DNA of 64,000 nt from Bizionia argentinensis JUB59 (lineage in GTDB: Bacteria > Bacteroidota > Bacteroidia > Flavobacteriales > Flavobacteriaceae): NCBI RefSeq assembly GCF_000224335.1, contig NZ_AFXZ01000067.1, positions 62,001 through 126,000 of the forward strand, given 5' to 3'. Shown piece after piece: positions 62,155 through 64,000 of the stretch; position 1 is the stretch's first letter, and each line of letters starts with the position of its first letter. Under the pieces are notes generated by a model. It was not told where the DNA came from, searched no databases, and saw nothing but the letters and a program-made list of their open reading frames with translations. Both the position numbers and the translations under genes were made by a program.

Positions 62155-62586
62155 TTATTTGGATTCCAATTTTACTACATTATTGGCTTCAGGTTTTGAG
62201 GCTGAAACACTTAAAATTTCTTTTATTTCTATACGAAAAGGCCAGCCTTCTTCGTTTTCTGGTTTAGATATAACTTTACCTCGAATGGATACTGTGGTAT
62301 AATCTGTCGCTTCTTTTTTGTAAGCTTTCGCCATTTTATTGAGTTCCGTTACTTTATCATCGAGAACAACACCATAGATTTCACGATTTGTTTGTAAAAC
62401 GGCTGCATCACCGTAATAAACAAATTCACCTTGCAATAAGGTTAATCCATCACTTTGTTTTTTGGTGCGATCAGGTCCATCCAATTCACTAGATTCTATT
62501 TCCTGAATGGTTTCATCAGTTTTACTGTCATTTTTACAGCTAGTAAAACCTAGAGTTATAAATAAAATAAGGATTAATTTTCTCAT
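62155..62586 (-). CDS. NlpE-like (OB-fold) lipoprotein in the SUF operon
   Basis: A 143-residue lipoprotein from the start MRKLILILFITLGFTSC (lipobox FTSC); a start five codons earlier is less likely. The body LLQGEFVYYGDAAVLQTNRE followed by YGVVLDDKVTELNKMAKAY and VSIRGKVISKPENEEGWPF resembles the C-terminal OB-like domain of NlpE, but without other cysteines. NlpE-type proteins sense envelope stress in E. coli; the role here is unknown. It is wedged between sufB (19-nt gap) and sufC (1-nt gap), so it is firmly part of the operon. Confidence 0.65.
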   Translation of the reverse strand: MRKLILILFITLGFTSCKNDSKTDETIQEIESSELDGPDRTKKQSDGLTLLQGEFVYYGDAAVLQTNREIYGVVLDDKVTELNKMAKAYKKEATDYTTVSIRGKVISKPENEEGWPFRIEIKEILSVSASKPEANNVVKLESK

Positions 62587-62605
62587 AAAAAGCGTTTTCA
62601 TTTAA

Positions 62606-64000
62606 TTATCCTACGGATCCTTCTAAACTAATTTCTAATAGTTTTTGCGCTTCTACAGCAAATTCCATTGGTAGTTTATTTAATACTTCTTTACTAAAAC
62701 CATTTACAATAAGTGCAATGGCTTTTTCGGTATCAATTCCACGTTGGTTACAATAGAATATTTGGTCTTCACCAATTTTACTAGTGGTGGCTTCGTGTTC
62801 TATGATGGACGTTTTATTCTTCGCTTCAATATATGGGAAGGTGTGTGCGCCACATTCATTACCCATTAATAAACTATCACATTGTGAAAAGTTTCTGGCA
62901 TTTTCGGCACGTGATGCAATTTGAACCAAACCTCTATATGAGTTTTGTGATTTACCTGCTGAAATACCTTTAGAAATAATGGTCGATTTAGTATTTTTTC
63001 CTAAATGAATCATTTTGGTTCCTGTATCGGCTTGCTGGTAATTATTAGTAACGGCAATAGAATAAAATTCACCAACAGAGTTGTCACCTTTTAATATACA
63101 GCTCGGATATTTCCATGTTACTGCAGAACCTGTTTCTACTTGTGTCCAAGAAATTTTTGCGTTCTTTTCACAAATACCACGCTTGGTTACAAAGTTGAAA
63201 ACACCACCTTTTCCTTGATTGTTTCCAGGGTACCAGTTTTGTACGGTTGAATATTTTATTTCAGCATCGTCCATAGCAATAAGTTCTACAACTGCCGCAT
63301 GTAATTGATTTTCATCACGACTTGGTGCTGTACAACCTTCTAGATAACTTACGTAACTTCCTTCATCTGCTATAACCAGTGTTCTTTCAAACTGTCCAGT
63401 TCCTGCTTGGTTAATTCTAAAGTAAGTTGATAATTCCATCGGACAACGAACGCCTTTTGGAATATAGCAGAAAGATCCATCACTAAAAACAGCCGAGTTT
63501 AAAGCGGCATAGAAGTTATCTGATTGTGGAACTACTGTTCCTAAATGTTTTCTTACTAATTCAGGATGTTTTTGGATAGCTTCGGAAATACTCATGAAAA
63601 TAATTCCCTTTTCACCTAGCGACTTTTTAAAACTTGTTGCTACCGAAACAGAGTCGATAACCACATCCATGGCTACACCTGCAAGCATTTTCTGCTCGTC
63701 CATAGAAATACCTAGTTTCTTGAAAGTTTCCAATAACTCGGGATCTACTTCATCTAAACTGTCGAGTTTTGGTTTGGTGTTTGGTGCAGAGTAATAGGAA
63801 ATTGCCTGAAAATCGGGTTTTTCGTAATGCACGTTAGCCCAATCTGGCTCTTCCATGGTCTGCCAAATGCGGAACGCTTCAAGTCGCCACTCCGTCATCC
63901 ATTCAGGTTCTTCTTTCTTTTTAGAAATAGCCCGAACAACATCTTCATTTAAACCAACAGGAAATGTTTCAGATTCTATATCTGTATAGAAACCGTATTC
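62606..64000 (-). CDS. sufB: SUF Fe-S cluster assembly protein SufB (5' end outside window)
   Basis: SufB is the main scaffold subunit that builds the iron-sulfur cluster with SufC and SufD. The frame stays open to the window edge: the 34 codons upstream of the internal ATG at 63898 read on as [20 protein letters not shown], which belongs to SufB, so the internal ATG is not the start. About 464 residues are visible. The conserved cysteine region [19 protein letters not shown] and the C-terminal [19 protein letters not shown] are typical. The missing N-terminus is probably 10-20 residues. Confidence 0.96.
   Translation of the reverse strand, partial: EYGFYTDIESETFPVGLNEDVVRAISKKKEEPEWMTEWRLEAFRIWQTMEEPDWANVHYEKPDFQAISYYSAPNTKPKLDSLDEVDPELLETFKKLGISMDEQKMLAGVAMDVVIDSVSVATSFKKSLGEKGIIFMSISEAIQKHPELVRKHLGTVVPQSDNFYAALNSAVFSDGSFCYIPKGVRCPMELSTYFRINQAGTGQFERTLVIADEGSYVSYLEGCTAPSRDENQLHAAVVELIAMDDAEIKYSTVQNWYPGNNQGKGGVFNFVTKRGICEKNAKISWTQVETGSAVTWKYPSCILKGDNSVGEFYSIAVTNNYQQADTGTKMIHLGKNTKSTIISKGISAGKSQNSYRGLVQIASRAENARNFSQCDSLLMGNECGAHTFPYIEAKNKTSIIEHEATTSKIGEDQIFYCNQRGIDTEKAIALIVNGFSKEVLNKLPMEFAVEAQKLLEISLEGSVG

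Overview
The window is a gene-dense, AT-rich stretch of a chromosome from a flavobacterium (Bacteroidota, probably a marine Flavobacteriaceae). The signs are: three TonB-dependent receptors with a carboxypeptidase-regulatory-like N-terminal domain; many lipoproteins of Bacteroidota-type families (DUF4270, DUF5689, DUF3078 and DUF2480 neighbours); promoters with the TAnnTTTG -7 box instead of a sigma70 -10 box; an F1 beta/epsilon pair detached from the rest of the ATP synthase; and a SUF iron-sulfur operon with embedded lipoprotein genes. I see no rRNA, tRNA, CRISPR array, transposase or prophage. The organism assignment is inference from gene content.

Layout. 1-3.6 kb: a partial DUF2007 gene, a DUF2975/HTH pair with a visible operator, a stand-alone umuD with a long inverted repeat upstream, and a sodium:solute symporter. 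3.6-10 kb, minus strand: atpDC, then a TonB receptor plus SGNH lipoprotein pair. 10-14.5 kb, minus strand: truncated glycogen-synthase-like protein, DUF4270 lipoprotein, glmS. 14.5-19.4 kb, plus strand: panC, panD, a YbhN-type membrane protein, an esterase-fold protein without the nucleophile serine, radA. 19.7-24.9 kb: ileS, a DksA-like protein, a secreted protein, lspA. 25-27.9 kb, minus strand: a compact operon of a RimB-type aspartic protease, RimK, an aspartoacylase-type M14 enzyme and 5-formyl-THF cyclo-ligase. 28-32 kb: uvrC overlapping a patatin-like outer-membrane protein.

32.3-39.5 kb, plus strand: tyrosine and tryptophan catabolism (hmgA, hppD, kynA) mixed with DUF3108, an M23 lipoprotein and pgi. 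39.7-49.7 kb: one TonB receptor alone, a small membrane protein, then a cassette of two endonuclease/exonuclease/phosphatase (EEP) genes enclosing a TonB receptor, a DUF5689 lipoprotein and a small membrane protein. 49.8-54.9 kb: hflX, penicillin-binding protein 1A, DUF3078, DUF2480. 54.9-64 kb, minus strand: an ABC exporter and the SUF genes in transcription order sufB, NlpE-like lipoprotein, sufC, sufD, sufS, META lipoprotein, sufE, sufT.

Most of the window is core metabolism and maintenance. The more unusual signals are: the RimB-RimK-M14-MTHFS operon; the EEP/TonB/DUF5689 cassette; two diverged copies of one structured intergenic element (33471-33535 and 59841-59912, opposite strands); long palindromes in the control regions of umuD and atpD; the DUF2975/HTH operator; the active-site-less esterase and half-length glycogen synthase; and lipoprotein genes inside the SUF operon. 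All functional statements come from reading motifs and gene order; no database search was run.
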